Of a DNA stretch of 64,000 bases, positions 26,828 to 35,516 are shown piece by piece (the first letter of the stretch is position 1; every line of letters begins with the position of its first letter). Below the pieces are notes generated by a model that did not search any database, had not been told where the DNA came from, and worked only from the letters and a program-made list of their open reading frames with translations. Source of the stretch: CAVPWP01 sp963709395 (lineage in GTDB: Bacteria > Pseudomonadota > Alphaproteobacteria > Rhodobacterales > Rhodobacteraceae); the NCBI GenBank assembly GCA_963709395.1, contig CAVPWP010000008.1, positions 186,001 to 250,000 on the forward strand, read 5' to 3'. The translations under genes were made by a program, and so were the position numbers.

Positions 26828-28031
26828 TCACGACAGCGCCGCGCAGAATTCCCGGATGCGGCGGCAGGCCTCGGCCAGCGTCGCCTCGTCGGTGGCATAG
26901 CTGACGCGGAAGTTGGGCGACACGCCGAAGGCCGCGCCGAAGACCACCGCCACCCCGGCTTCGTCGAGAAGGGCGGTGGCGAAGGTCTCGTCATCCGTGA
27001 TGGTCACCCCCTTGGGCGTGGTCTTGCCGATGCAGCCCGCGATCGACGGATAGACGTAGAACGCGCCCTCGGGCACCGGGCAGGTCACACCTGGCGCCTC
27101 GTTCAGCGCCGCCACCACAAGGTCGCGGCGGCGCTGGAAGAGCCGTGCATTTTCCCCAAGGAATGTCTGCGGCCCGTTCAGCGCCTCGACCGCGGCCCAC
27201 TGGCTCACCGAGCAGGGGTTTGACGTCGATTGCGACTGCACCTTGCGCATCGCCCCGATCAGCGCCTTCGGTCCCGCCGCATAGCCGATCCGCCAGCCGG
27301 TCATCGCATAGGCCTTCGAGACGCCGTTGACGGTCAGCGTCCGGTCGTAGAGCCCCGGCTCGACCTCGGCCGGGGTGCAGAAGGTGAAACCGTCGAAGGC
27401 GATGTGCTCGTACATGTCGTCGGTCAGCACCCAGACATGGGGGTGGCGCATCAGCACGTCGGTCAGGCCCTTGAGCTCGTCCCGCGAATACCCCGCGCCG
27501 GTGGGGTTCGAGGGCGAGTTGAAGATCAGCCACTTCGTCTTCGGCGTGATCGCCGCCTCGAGCTGATCGGGCGTGATCTTGAAGGCGCTTTCGATCCCGG
27601 CGGCCACGGTCACTGGCGTACCGCCGGCCAGCAGCACCATGTCGGGGTAGCTCACCCAGTAGGGCGCGGGCACGATCACCTCGTCGCCGGGGTTCAGCGT
27701 CGCGACGAAGGCGTTGTAGAGGACCTGCTTGCCGCCGGTGCCGACCGAGACCTGGTCGGGCGTGTAGGTCAGCCCGTTGTCGCGCGGCGAACTTGGCGCA
27801 GATCGCGGCCTTCAGCTCGGGGATGCCGTCGACGGCGGTGTATTTCGTGCGTCCCGCGTCGATCGCCGCCTTCGCGGCGGCCTTGATGTTCTCGGGCGTG
27901 TCGAAGTCGGGCTCGCCCGCGCCCAGGCTGATCACGTCGCGCCCCTGCGCCTTCAGCTCCATGGCCAGGTTCGACACCGCGATGGTGGGCGAGGGTTTCA
28001 CACGGTCGAGTGTCGCAGACAGGAAGGCCAT
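26828..28031 (-). CDS. aspC: Aspartate aminotransferase, class I (one frameshift)
   Basis: PLP-dependent enzyme of about 400 residues moving the amino group between aspartate and 2-oxoglutarate. It starts MAFLSATLDRVKPSPTIAVS NLAMELKAQG and shows GAGEPDFDTPENIK, NSPSNPTGAGYSRDEL and the PLP lysine in VNGVSKAYAMTGWRIGYAAG, ending FRVSYATDEATLAEACRRI. An extra base near 27783 splits it after KFA. The AspC-type GEPDFDTP motif favours aspartate or prephenate transamination over other class I substrates. Confidence 0.92.
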
Positions 28032-28119
28032 GGTCGTCTCCGGTTGGACTCTTGGGGCGCCTTTGTCATAGGAACGGCGGGCAGGACGATCAAGCGGACT
28101 TCATCGAAGGAGAGGAAAC

Positions 28120-28557
28120 GTGGACGACGTGACCATCGAAGAGACGCACGACTGGTTCTCGAACGATGCCGCCACCTTCGGCGACCGGGTCGCCGGCGCG
28201 CGCGAGGCGGCGGGGATGAGCCAGGACGACCTGGCCCGCCGGCTGGGGGTCAAGCTGAAAAGCCTCCAGAACTGGGAGAACGACCTGGCCGAGCCGCGCG
28301 CGAACAAGCTGCAGATGCTGTCGGGGCTTCTCAACGTGTCGATGCCCTGGCTGCTGACCGGCGAGGGCGAGGGCGTCGAGGCCCCGGTCGCCGGTGCCGC
28401 CCTTGCCACGCGCGATCTCGAGCTTCTGGCGGTCGAGATGCGCGAGATGCGCGGGCGGCTTTTGCGCGACGCCGAACGCCTGGCCGCGATGGAGCGGCGC
28501 CTGCGCGACAGGATCCGCGCGGCGGAGCAGGCCGGGGGTCTCGAGGATGAACGCTGA
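28120..28557 (+). CDS. XRE-type helix-turn-helix regulator with coiled-coil tail
   Basis: The 145-residue protein has an N-terminal Cro/C1 domain (about 20-80: DRVAGAREAAGMSQDDLARR, LKSLQNWENDLAEPR) followed by a charged helical tail rich in Glu, Arg and Leu (about 95-140), likely a coiled coil for oligomerisation. The start is a GTG at 28120, preceded by GAAGGAGAGG. Its 3' end overlaps sdhE by 11 bases, so the two are coupled. The regulatory target is unknown; the link to sdhE suggests a respiratory or succinate-related role, which is speculative. Confidence 0.85.
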   Translation: MDDVTIEETHDWFSNDAATFGDRVAGAREAAGMSQDDLARRLGVKLKSLQNWENDLAEPRANKLQMLSGLLNVSMPWLLTGEGEGVEAPVAGAALATRDLELLAVEMREMRGRLLRDAERLAAMERRLRDRIRAAEQAGGLEDER

Positions 28558-28801
28558 CGACCGCCTCAAGCGCCTGCGCATCCGTGGCTGGCGCCGCGGC
28601 ACCAAGGAGATGGATCTGATCCTCGGCCCGTTCTGCGACGACGAGGCGGCGGCGCTGTCGCCTGACGAGCTCGACCTGCTCGAGGTGCTGATGGAAGAGA
28701 ACGACCAGGACCTCTACCGCTGGGTCGCGGGGCAGGGCGACCGCCCAGACCGCTTCGCCGGGCTTCTCGACCGCATCGCGCGCCACGCCGGGGCCGTCTG
28801 A
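28547..28801 (+). CDS. sdhE: FAD assembly factor SdhE (succinate dehydrogenase)
   Basis: SdhE helps attach FAD covalently to succinate dehydrogenase subunit A. The 84-residue protein starts MNADDRLKRLRIRGWRRGTK EMD, which includes the conserved RGxxE motif, and continues FCDDEAAALSPDELDLLEVL and the DQDLYRWVAGQG segment typical of the SdhE/YgfY/Sdh5 family. Its start lies inside the end of the XRE regulator gene. Confidence 0.92.
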   Translation: MNADDRLKRLRIRGWRRGTKEMDLILGPFCDDEAAALSPDELDLLEVLMEENDQDLYRWVAGQGDRPDRFAGLLDRIARHAGAV

Positions 28802-28814
28802 GCGCGATCCCCCC

Positions 28815-28860
28815 AGTTTGACGCGAGTTTGACCCGCTTTAACCGAATGTTCGGATTTTT
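28815..28860 (+). promoter_or_regulatory. Repeats upstream of the LdtR-like regulator
   Basis: The gap before the MarR gene holds a direct repeat (AGTTTGAC at 28815-28822 and 28826-28833, 11 bp apart) and a palindrome CCGAA-TG-TTCGG at 28843-28854 followed by ATTTTT. They may be autoregulatory sites, or the palindrome may end the sdhE transcript. Neither role is shown by sequence alone. Confidence 0.35.
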
Positions 28861-28904
28861 CCGCGATTCCCGTGCCCAGGCGACAGGCTTCGACGGAGCA
28901 GCGG

Positions 28905-29402
28905 ATGAGCATGCATCAGACCCTCGGCAAACCCACCGAACGGGACTATTTCGACGACTATCTCGAAAGCCTGGCCCTGGTGGAACGGCTTCACCGGCTT
29001 CTGCTCGACGTGATCAAGGACGAGTTCGAGCGGCTGGGCGTGCTCGACATCAACGCGGTGCAGGCGCTCTTGCTGTTCAACATCGGCGATCACGAGGTGA
29101 CGGCGGGCGAGCTCAAGACGCGCGGCTACTACCAGGGCTCGAACGTCAGCTACAACCTCAAGAAGCTGGTCGACATGGGCTACATGCACCATCAGCGCTG
29201 CGAGGTCGACCGCCGGTCGGTCCGTGTCCGCCTGACGCCCAAGGGGCGCGACGTGCGGCGCGTGGTGGCCGAACTCTTCGCCCGCCATGCCGAGGCGCTC
29301 GAACATGGCGGAACGCTGGACGCGGGCCGGATCGACGATCTCAACCGCACGCTCCACCGCGTCGAACGCTTCTGGGGCGACCAGATCCGCTACATCTACT
29401 GA
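28905..29402 (+). CDS. MarR-family regulator, LdtR-like
   Basis: A 165-residue winged-helix protein. The N-terminal dimerisation helices (ERDYFDDYLESLALVERLHR) lead to the HTH (ALLLFNIGDHEVTAGELKTR, GYYQGSNVSYNLKKLVDMGY MH) and a wing with DRRSVRVRLTPKGRDVRRVV. It resembles LdtR of Rhizobiales, a MarR member that controls L,D-transpeptidase and stress genes. The ATG at 28905 gives the family N-terminus. It converges with gloA 25 bases downstream. Confidence 0.85.
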   Translation: MSMHQTLGKPTERDYFDDYLESLALVERLHRLLLDVIKDEFERLGVLDINAVQALLLFNIGDHEVTAGELKTRGYYQGSNVSYNLKKLVDMGYMHHQRCEVDRRSVRVRLTPKGRDVRRVVAELFARHAEALEHGGTLDAGRIDDLNRTLHRVERFWGDQIRYIY

Positions 29403-29427
29403 CGCGTTGCGGGGGCGCCGCCGCGGC

Positions 29428-29856
29428 CTACCAGTGCCCGGTGTTGCCCATGCTCGCCCAGGGTTCTTTCGGGGCCAGCGCCTCGCCCTTCTGCAGAAGC
29501 TCGATCGAGATGTTGTCGGGTGACCGCACGAAGGCCATGTGCCCGTCGCGCGGCGGGCGGTTGATCGTCACGCCCGCGTCCATCAGGCTCTGGCACAGCG
29601 CGTAGATGTCGTCGACCGCATAGGCCAGGTGCCCGAAATGCCGGCTGTCCGAGGGCAGCCCCTCGTCCCCGTCCCAGTTATACGTCAGCTCGACCGGGCA
29701 TTCCTCCTGTCCCGGCGGCGCCATGAAGACCAGCGTAAAGCGCCCCTTCTCGTTCTCGGTGCGGCGCGTCTCCTTCAGGCCCAGAAGCTGGTAGAAGGCC
29801 ATCGATGCCTCGAGGTCCTTCACCCGGACCATGGTGTGCAGATACCGGATCGTCAT
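29428..29856 (-). CDS. gloA: Lactoylglutathione lyase (glyoxalase I)
   Basis: The 142-residue VOC enzyme converts the methylglyoxal-glutathione hemithioacetal to lactoylglutathione. It begins MTIRYLHTMVRVKDLEASMA FYQLLGLKE, with the metal His in YLHTMVRV, ECPVELTYNWDGDEG with the metal Glu, HFGHLAYAVDDIY, and ends with IELLQKGEALAPKEPWASMG. The match to the bacterial GloA layout is close. It is transcribed alone on the minus strand. Confidence 0.9.
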   Translation of the reverse strand: MTIRYLHTMVRVKDLEASMAFYQLLGLKETRRTENEKGRFTLVFMAPPGQEECPVELTYNWDGDEGLPSDSRHFGHLAYAVDDIYALCQSLMDAGVTINRPPRDGHMAFVRSPDNISIELLQKGEALAPKEPWASMGNTGHW

Positions 29857-30010
29857 GCGTGCCTCCTCTTTCGTCCGTCACTCGACACCCGAATCTAGGC
29901 CAGCCCGCCGGCAATGACCATGCCCCGAAATCCATCCGCATCTCGCGGTTTGGCTGGTCACCCCCTCAAGATATGGTAGGCTGCGAGTCGTTTCCGCAGA
30001 TCACCCGCCG

Positions 30011-30932
30011 ATGGACACGCCGATGCCCCTGACCCCCGACCAAGACGCCGAGATCGCCGCACAGCGCGCCACGCCCACGCCGACCCTGCGCGCCACCTCC
30101 GAAGGGATGGAGGCGCATCTCTACAAGGCGCTTCCCGTGCTCGACCACGGCTTCGTGCGCGTCATCGACTACATGGGCGACGACGCCGCCATCGTGCAGG
30201 CCGCGCGCGTGAGCTACGGCAAGGGCACCAAGGCCGTGCAGAACGACGAGGGGCTGATCCGCTACCTCATGCGGCACTGGCACTCGACCCCCTTCGAGAT
30301 GTGCGAGATCAAGCTGCACGTCAAACTCCCGGTCTTCGTCGCGCGCCAGTGGATCCGCCACCGCACCGCCAACGTGAACGAATACTCGGCGCGCTATTCG
30401 ATCCTCGACCGGGAATTCTACATCCCCGCGCCCGAACACCTGGCCGCGCAATCCACCGTCAACAACCAGGGCCGGGGCGCCGTGCTGGAAGGGCGACGAG
30501 GCCGCGCGCGTGCTCGACATGCTGCGCGGCGACGCCATGCGCGCCTATGACCATTACGAGGAGATGCTGAGCCAGGACGGCCAGCAGGGCCTGGCCCGGG
30601 AACTCGCGCGGATGAACCTGCCCGCCAACATCTATACCCAGTGGTACTGGAAGGTGGACCTGCACAACCTCTTCCACTTCCTGCGCCTGCGCGCCGACGC
30701 CCACGCGCAATACGAGATCCGGGTCTATGCCGACACGATCTGCGAGGTGGTGAAGGACTGGGTGCCCTATGCCTGGGCCGCGTTCGAGGATTACCGGATG
30801 GGCGGGGTGACACTCTCGTCAAAGGCGATCGACTGCGTGCGGCGTATGCTTGCAGGGGAAGAGGTCACGCAGGAAACCTCGGGCATGAGCAAGGGGGAAT
30901 GGCGGGAGTTCGAGGGGGTTTTGAGGGGGTAG
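30011..30932 (+). CDS. thyX: Flavin-dependent thymidylate synthase ThyX (one frameshift)
   Basis: ThyX makes dTMP from dUMP using FAD, NADPH and methylene-tetrahydrofolate. The protein of about 306 residues has the ThyX signature RHRTANVNEYSARYS (R116-H117-R118, S126, R128), then LRGDAMRAYDHYEEML and FHFLRLRADAHAQYEIRVYA near the C-terminus. An indel near 30495 breaks the frame between AVLEG and DEAARVLDM. MDTPMPL is the first start, with a second Met four codons in. Confidence 0.93.
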
Positions 30933-31022
30933 GATGCAGGCTAGTTCCATCTTTTTCGCCAAGAGGCGCGTTCAAGTGCATTGGGGTTTTGAGCAGGTGA
31001 ATTTTGACTGTAGGGAGAAAAG

Positions 31023-31823
31023 ATGAAGTCGAAAATCGCCAAGTCTAGAGTTGGCCAGCGGCTCATTTCAATCAGAGCGGCCTTGTCTTTTAGATCAATT
31101 TCACTGCGAAACCCGGAGATGGCAGGCTGCCTCGCTAACGATATCATTGCAGATAGACTTGTTTCGCGGCTTTGTCGGGAGGGCGGAACTTTCGTTGATG
31201 TTGGTGCTCAATATGGGCTTGTGTTTTCAGCGGCCCTAGCTCACGAGCGATCTCTCAATATTTTTGCTGTTGAAGCAGATCCTGAAAAGGCGAGATTGCT
31301 TGAAGCGACTTACCCTGATGTGGAGGTCCTTGGTGTCGCTGTTGGTGAAACCCAAGGGGTCGCGAAGTTCTTTCTAAATCCGAAAGCATCAGGGTATAAC
31401 TCTTTGGTCCCAAATGATCGTAGTGAGAAAAAGGTAATTGAGGTGAGGATTGAAACGCTGGATTCACTCTTTCCAGAAGAAATGATTGATGTCATCAAGA
31501 TAGATATTGAGGGGGCCGAGCTCGGTGCGCTTCGTGGTGGCGAAAGTCTGTTGAAGCGATCCCGCCCCCTAATTATGTTCGAGTGTGTGTTGCCGAGAGA
31601 GAATGCACTTGGATACTCGGCTTCGAAGATATGGAAATGGCTTAATGACCGTGGATTCATGATTTACACACCTGACCGAGTGGCGCATACTGCCCCAGGT
31701 TTAAGTCATGATGCATTTCTCGATGCTCAGATGTATCCATTTCGATCTCACAATTACTTCGCAATACACTCAGCTTGCGTTGACGATATACGTGAGCGTG
31801 CGCGCAGGATTCTGGGCGTTTAG
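31023..31823 (+). CDS. FkbM-family SAM-dependent methyltransferase on a low-GC insert
   Basis: The 266-residue protein has the FkbM methyltransferase core: CREGGTFVDVGAQYGLVFSA (SAM glycine loop), NIFAVEADPEKARLLEATYP (acidic loop), a VIKIDIEGAELGALRGG motif and PLIMFECVLP. These enzymes methylate sugars or other small molecules, often in polysaccharide gene sets. Base use is strikingly different from its neighbours: two sampled 60-base lines are about 50% and 40% GC against roughly two-thirds around it. No transposase, integrase or tRNA is visible at either edge. It is probably a recent acquisition; its substrate is unknown. Confidence 0.85.
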   Translation: MKSKIAKSRVGQRLISIRAALSFRSISLRNPEMAGCLANDIIADRLVSRLCREGGTFVDVGAQYGLVFSAALAHERSLNIFAVEADPEKARLLEATYPDVEVLGVAVGETQGVAKFFLNPKASGYNSLVPNDRSEKKVIEVRIETLDSLFPEEMIDVIKIDIEGAELGALRGGESLLKRSRPLIMFECVLPRENALGYSASKIWKWLNDRGFMIYTPDRVAHTAPGLSHDAFLDAQMYPFRSHNYFAIHSACVDDIRERARRILGV

Positions 31824-31989
31824 TCGAAGGCTTGATCAGAGGAGAAAGCAGTGCAGATTGATTAAAGCATTCCCAGAATGGGCTGTCTTGCTCATGACCA
31901 CTGCTTACAATGCTTTGCGAGGAATACTTAAAAGGCACTTCCCCCACAAACTTATCCACACCCCGTCATGAACCTGTTACATTGGCCGC

Positions 31990-32289
31990 ATGACCCGGCG
32001 CGCCCTGATTCCCCTTGGCCTTCTGGCCCTCTCCCTCACGGCGCCCGCCTCTGCCCAATCCCCCATCGCCGATACCGTCTGCGCCCCCGCCGACGAGATG
32101 CGCCAGCGCCTGACGCGCGACTATGGCGCCACGCTGACCGGGCAGGGGGTGCGCGACCCCGAAAGCGTGATGGAGATCTGGGCCTCGGACCGCGGCGCCT
32201 GGACGCTGGTCATCGCCTATGCCCGCGGCACCCGCTGCATCGTGGCGATGGGCGAGGCCTGGGACAGCCTGCCGCCCGACCCGGCCTAG
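31990..32289 (+). CDS. Small exported protein of unknown function
   Basis: The 99-residue precursor has a clear signal peptide (MTRRALIPLGLLALSLTAPA SA) and a mature domain of about 75 residues with two cysteines (TVCAPADEM and GTRCIVAMG) that may form a disulfide. The C-terminal part WTLVIAYARGTRCIVAMGEA W is a strand-rich segment. I do not recognise the family. It is high-GC and normal for this genome, in contrast to the FkbM gene just upstream. Confidence 0.75.
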   Translation: MTRRALIPLGLLALSLTAPASAQSPIADTVCAPADEMRQRLTRDYGATLTGQGVRDPESVMEIWASDRGAWTLVIAYARGTRCIVAMGEAWDSLPPDPA

Positions 32290-32388
32290 GCCGCCGTTAC
32301 CAATCCTGAAGGAAGGTCTCTTTCCCCGCTTCGGGGGGATGCCGGGCCATCCGAGGACGCCCCGGCACGTTGGTCTGCCGGCAGCGGC

Positions 32389-32595
32389 TCAGAGCAGCTT
32401 GAGTTCGCCCGCCGATTGCCGCCCGTCGCGGCCCTCGATCAGTTCGAAGCCGACCTTCTGGTTGTCGGCCAGCCCGGTCAGGCCGGCCCGTTCGACCGCG
32501 GAGATATGGACGAAAATGTCCTTCCCGCCATCATCCGGCGCAATGAAGCCGAAGCCTTTTGTGGTGTTGAACCATTTCACGGTTCCGGTGGGCAT
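32389..32595 (-). CDS. cspA: Cold-shock protein, CspA family
   Basis: A single cold-shock domain of 68 residues (MPTGTVKWFNTTKGFGFIAP) with RNP1 (KGFGFI) and RNP2 (DIFVHISAV), an RNA-binding chaperone. GAAGGAGAGGG precedes the start. On the minus strand a TATACT (-10-like) occurs at 32658-32663, giving a leader of roughly 55 bases; I could not assign a -35 box. Hairpins around 32328-32372, beyond its stop, may end the transcript. Confidence 0.94.
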   Translation of the reverse strand: MPTGTVKWFNTTKGFGFIAPDDGGKDIFVHISAVERAGLTGLADNQKVGFELIEGRDGRQSAGELKLL

Positions 32596-32788
32596 TACCC
32601 TCTCCTTCGTTCGTCATCCGCGATTCGTGCACGCAGACGTAAGCAGCCCGTCTTCCAAGTATAGGCCGCGCCAGGGAGGAGCAGGTGACTTGAATTCTGT
32701 GGCAGCGAAAGAGTTGGGGCAAATGAGCGAAAAAACAAGCGGCGCGTCGGCGGCTGACGGAAATTTGCGCAGTCTGCCCCTGTGCTGG

Positions 32789-33364
32789 TCAGGCCGGGCG
32801 TCCGACCGCCCCGGGCGTCTTGCGGACGGCCGCCAGAAGCCGGTCGACCGACAGCGGCCCCGCCCCGCGCAGCACGAGGACGAGAAGAAGGAACACCCAG
32901 AACGCCCGCTGGTCGGCGATGAGCGATGACGGGTTGCCGTCGAACCAGCGCCCGATATCGGCCGCGCCAAGCCCGTGCCCGGTGATGTCGACCCAGCTTT
33001 GCACCACCACGAAGCCGATCATCCCCAGGGCCGCCAGCCGGGTGAACAGCCCCAGCACGATCAGCACCGGCAGCAGGAATTCCGCCCAGGTGCCCGCCAC
33101 GACCACCGCCCAGTGAAAGAGGCCAAGCTGGGAAAAGTCATAGCCCGCCGCCTCGACCGCGCGCGGGAAGATCTGGATATAGGCCCCCGCCGAGGGGCGG
33201 ACGAGGCCCAGGATCCCGTCGCCCACCTTGGTCAGCGCCGAGTTCCAGTAATAGACGAAGAGGACCCCCGCGAAGATCGCCCGCGCCAGCGTCGGCACCA
33301 GGGCGGGCGCCAGCGCCTCGATCCGGGAAAAGACGGCGCCATGGGCCGCGACCAGGGTGTTCAT
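32789..33364 (-). CDS. DoxX-family membrane protein of the bufferin-type operon
   Basis: A 191-residue protein with about four membrane helices (ARAIFAGVLFVYYWNSALTK VG; FHWAVVVAGTWAEFLLPVLI VLGLF; ALGMIGFVVVQSWVDITG; AFWVFLLLVLVLRGAG), the DoxX fold. Its ATG overlaps the stop of the DUF2063 gene, so it is the fourth, coupled gene of the DUF2282-DUF692-DUF2063-DoxX unit. DoxX proteins are common members of such clusters; whether this one handles quinone redox or transports the modified peptide is not known. Confidence 0.88.
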   Translation of the reverse strand: MNTLVAAHGAVFSRIEALAPALVPTLARAIFAGVLFVYYWNSALTKVGDGILGLVRPSAGAYIQIFPRAVEAAGYDFSQLGLFHWAVVVAGTWAEFLLPVLIVLGLFTRLAALGMIGFVVVQSWVDITGHGLGAADIGRWFDGNPSSLIADQRAFWVFLLLVLVLRGAGPLSVDRLLAAVRKTPGAVGRPA

Positions 33365-34110
33365 GCGGGGTCCTCCAGTCTGACGAACGCGCCGGCGCCG
33401 ATCAGGCAGGCCAGCGTGGCGGAAAGGTCGAAGCCGGGCGCCTCGGCGGCGTCGATCGCCGCGCCAAGGCTGTCCCCCGCGCCCAGTGCGGCGAGGAAGT
33501 CGGCCGCGCCCGGCGGCAGCAGCGTCTGCACCGGGTCGAAGGCGGGGCGGGTGATCAGCACGGTCTCGGCCCCCGGCGCGGGCTTCGGCGCGCCGTCGAT
33601 CCTGTTGCGCGCCCAGATCCCGTGGATCGGCCAGCGCGAGGCGACGATGCGCAGCGCCGGATGCAGGACGATACGGGCGCCCATCAGGTCGTCGGGCGCC
33701 ACCTGGGCCAGCGCCTGCGCCGTCAGGGTCTCGGCATCGGCGGCGTGGTAGGCCTCGCGCAGCGCCAGTTCAAGACGCGCCACATCCGGCAGGTAGGGCA
33801 GGTGCGCGAGCTGCGGCATCGCCGCGAGGAAGGCGGGCATCTCGGCCCCGTAGAACATCATCACCGGCGAGGCGGGCGGATGGGCGCGCAGGTAAAGACC
33901 CGCAAGGCCGCGAAAATTCGCCTCGCCCAGAAGTTTCGTCAGCACGGGAAAGGCGGTGATCAGCGCCTCGGTCAGCCCGGCGGCCACGTTGTTGCGGTAG
34001 ACGTCGAAGCGCCGGCCGGCCGGGCCGCCGTCCGGTCCGGTCAGCCCCGCCGGGACCGGGCGCGCGGGATCGAGCAGCGCCGCCGTGAAGATGTCCTGCC
34101 CGACGCTCAT
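33361..34110 (-). CDS. bufC: DUF2063 (HvfC/BufC-like) partner of the MNIO enzyme
   Basis: The 249-residue protein has the DUF2063 N-terminal domain: FDVYRNNVAAGLTEALITAF PVLTKLLGEANF and MFYGAEMPAFLAAMPQLAHL. Members bind the precursor peptide and deliver it to the DUF692 oxygenase, acting as the recognition subunit. It overlaps the DUF692 gene upstream (ATGA) and the doxX gene downstream, so all three are translated as one coupled block. The name bufC is given by family and context. Confidence 0.87.
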   Translation of the reverse strand: MSVGQDIFTAALLDPARPVPAGLTGPDGGPAGRRFDVYRNNVAAGLTEALITAFPVLTKLLGEANFRGLAGLYLRAHPPASPVMMFYGAEMPAFLAAMPQLAHLPYLPDVARLELALREAYHAADAETLTAQALAQVAPDDLMGARIVLHPALRIVASRWPIHGIWARNRIDGAPKPAPGAETVLITRPAFDPVQTLLPPGAADFLAALGAGDSLGAAIDAAEAPGFDLSATLACLIGAGAFVRLEDPA

Positions 34111-34970
34111 GCCGTGGCCCGCGCCAGCACGCGCGCGGCGCGGGCGGCCTCGGCCTCGAGCACCGGCCAGTCGGGCACGTCGTTGTCCCATTCGATCAGC
34201 GTCGGGCTTCGGCCCGCCGCGCGCGATGGTGTGGGCGTAAAGCGTCCAGACCGGGTCGGCGACCTCGCGCCCGTGGCTGTCGATCAGCAGCGGCGCGCCG
34301 TGGTCGTCGGCGTCGTCGTCATGCCCGCCCAGATGGATCTCGCCCACCGCGTCCAGCGGGAAGGCGTCGATATAGGCCATGGGGTCGGTCTGCTGGTTCG
34401 TGGCCGAGACGAAGACGTTGTTGACGTCCAGAAGCAGCCCGCAGCCGGTGCGGCGGGCAAGCTCGGCCAGAAAGTCGGTCTCGCCCATCTCGGTCTCGGC
34501 GAAGGCCAGGTAGGTCGACGGGTTCTCAAGCAGCATCCGCCGCCCCAGCGCCTCCTGCACCTGGTCGATATGGGCGGCCACGCGGGCCAGCGTGGCTTCG
34601 GTGTAGGGCAGGGGCAGAAGGTCGTTCAGGAAGCCCGCGTCATGGGTCGACCAGGCGAGGTGTTCGGAAAAGCTGGCCGGGCTGCAGCCAGCCGAGAAGG
34701 CGGCGCGAGCCGGGCAAGATGGTCGCGGTCAAGCGGGCCCTCGCCGCCGATCGACAGGCCCACCCCGTGGACCGAGATCGGGAAACGTTCGGCCAGATGG
34801 CGCAGCTGCGCAAGCGGACGGCCACCGTCGCCCATGTAGTTCTCGGCATGGATCTCGATCCAGCCGACGGCGCCCGGGGCGCGGGTGATGGCCTCGAAAT
34901 GCTGGGGCTTGTAGCCGACGCCGGGACGGTCGGGCAGTCGGTCGCGGAATGGCGAGGTGGCGTCGAGCAT
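34107..34970 (-). CDS. bufB: DUF692 multinuclear iron oxygenase (MNIO, BufB-like; two frameshifts)
   Basis: TIM-barrel MNIO enzyme of about 286 residues. Metal-ligand segments of the family are visible: VGYKPQHFE, GWIEIHAENYMGDGG, ISVHGVGLSIGGEG, LLENPSTYLAF, LLLDVNNVFVSA, GEIHLGGHDDDA and PLLIDSHGREV. In bufferin clusters the enzyme uses di- or tri-iron and oxygen to turn precursor cysteines into 5-thiooxazole-type groups that bind copper. Indels near 34695 and 34212 break the frame. A second ATG 15 bases upstream (34985) is an alternative start. It follows the DUF2282 precursor gene by 66 bases. Confidence 0.88.
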
Positions 34971-35036
34971 GGAAATTCCGGGCATCTTGGAAACGGGTGC
35001 CCCCGGCCAGTCAGGCCGGGGGAAGGGGCGGGGCGC

Positions 35037-35327
35037 TTACGCCGGCAGGTCGCGGTCGAGTTCCTCGAGCGACCCCATCCGGCCGTCGGGAAGCTCGATC
35101 TCGGCGCAGGTGCCGGCTTCCACCAGCGTCCAGGCATTGCCCTGGTAGTCGACGGTCGAGGTTCCGGCGCAGGTCGTGCCGGGTCCGGCGGCGCAGTCGT
35201 TCTCGCCGGCCAGCGAAACGCCAAAGCACTTTTCCTTTTCCTGCGCATGGGCAGGGGCCGACAGGCTGGCGGCAAGGGCTGCGGCGACGGCACCGGCAAC
35301 GGCGAGGGTCTTGGTGGTATTCGACAT
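35037..35327 (-). CDS. bufA: DUF2282 precursor peptide (bufferin-like RiPP)
   Basis: The 96-residue precursor has an N-terminal Sec-type signal (MSNTTKTLAVAGAVAAALAA, ending SAPAHAQ) and a cysteine-bearing core with Cys34, 45, 53 and 74 in the DUF2282 layout (EKCFGVSLAGENDC; TTCAGTSTVDYQGNAW; EAGTCAEI). In described bufferins a subset of these cysteines is converted by the MNIO enzyme, and the product sequesters copper in the periplasm. The acidic tail (SLEELDRDLPA) is unusual for an RiPP core. GAGGAAG precedes the ATG. It is the first gene of the operon; no ECF sigma gene is adjacent. Confidence 0.9.
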   Translation of the reverse strand: MSNTTKTLAVAGAVAAALAASLSAPAHAQEKEKCFGVSLAGENDCAAGPGTTCAGTSTVDYQGNAWTLVEAGTCAEIELPDGRMGSLEELDRDLPA

Positions 35328-35516
35328 GGATCAACTTCCTCTTTTCATGTTCACGAACCGCCGTGCACCCGGCGGTGTGAGCAGAAGAAGCCAGCATGTC
35401 CGTTCAATTGCGACTCACGGCTGCGTGTCCCACGCCGACGTGTCCGCTTGAAACAATGCGGCATTGTGACTTGACAGGGTGCGACAGCCTGTCGCGGCCC
35501 GCGGTGCTGCTGATGG

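Noticed and set aside
30940..31022. Insertion-sequence end or attachment site beside the FkbM gene
   Set aside because: No inverted or direct repeat pair was found at the two edges of the low-GC block, and no tRNA is present.
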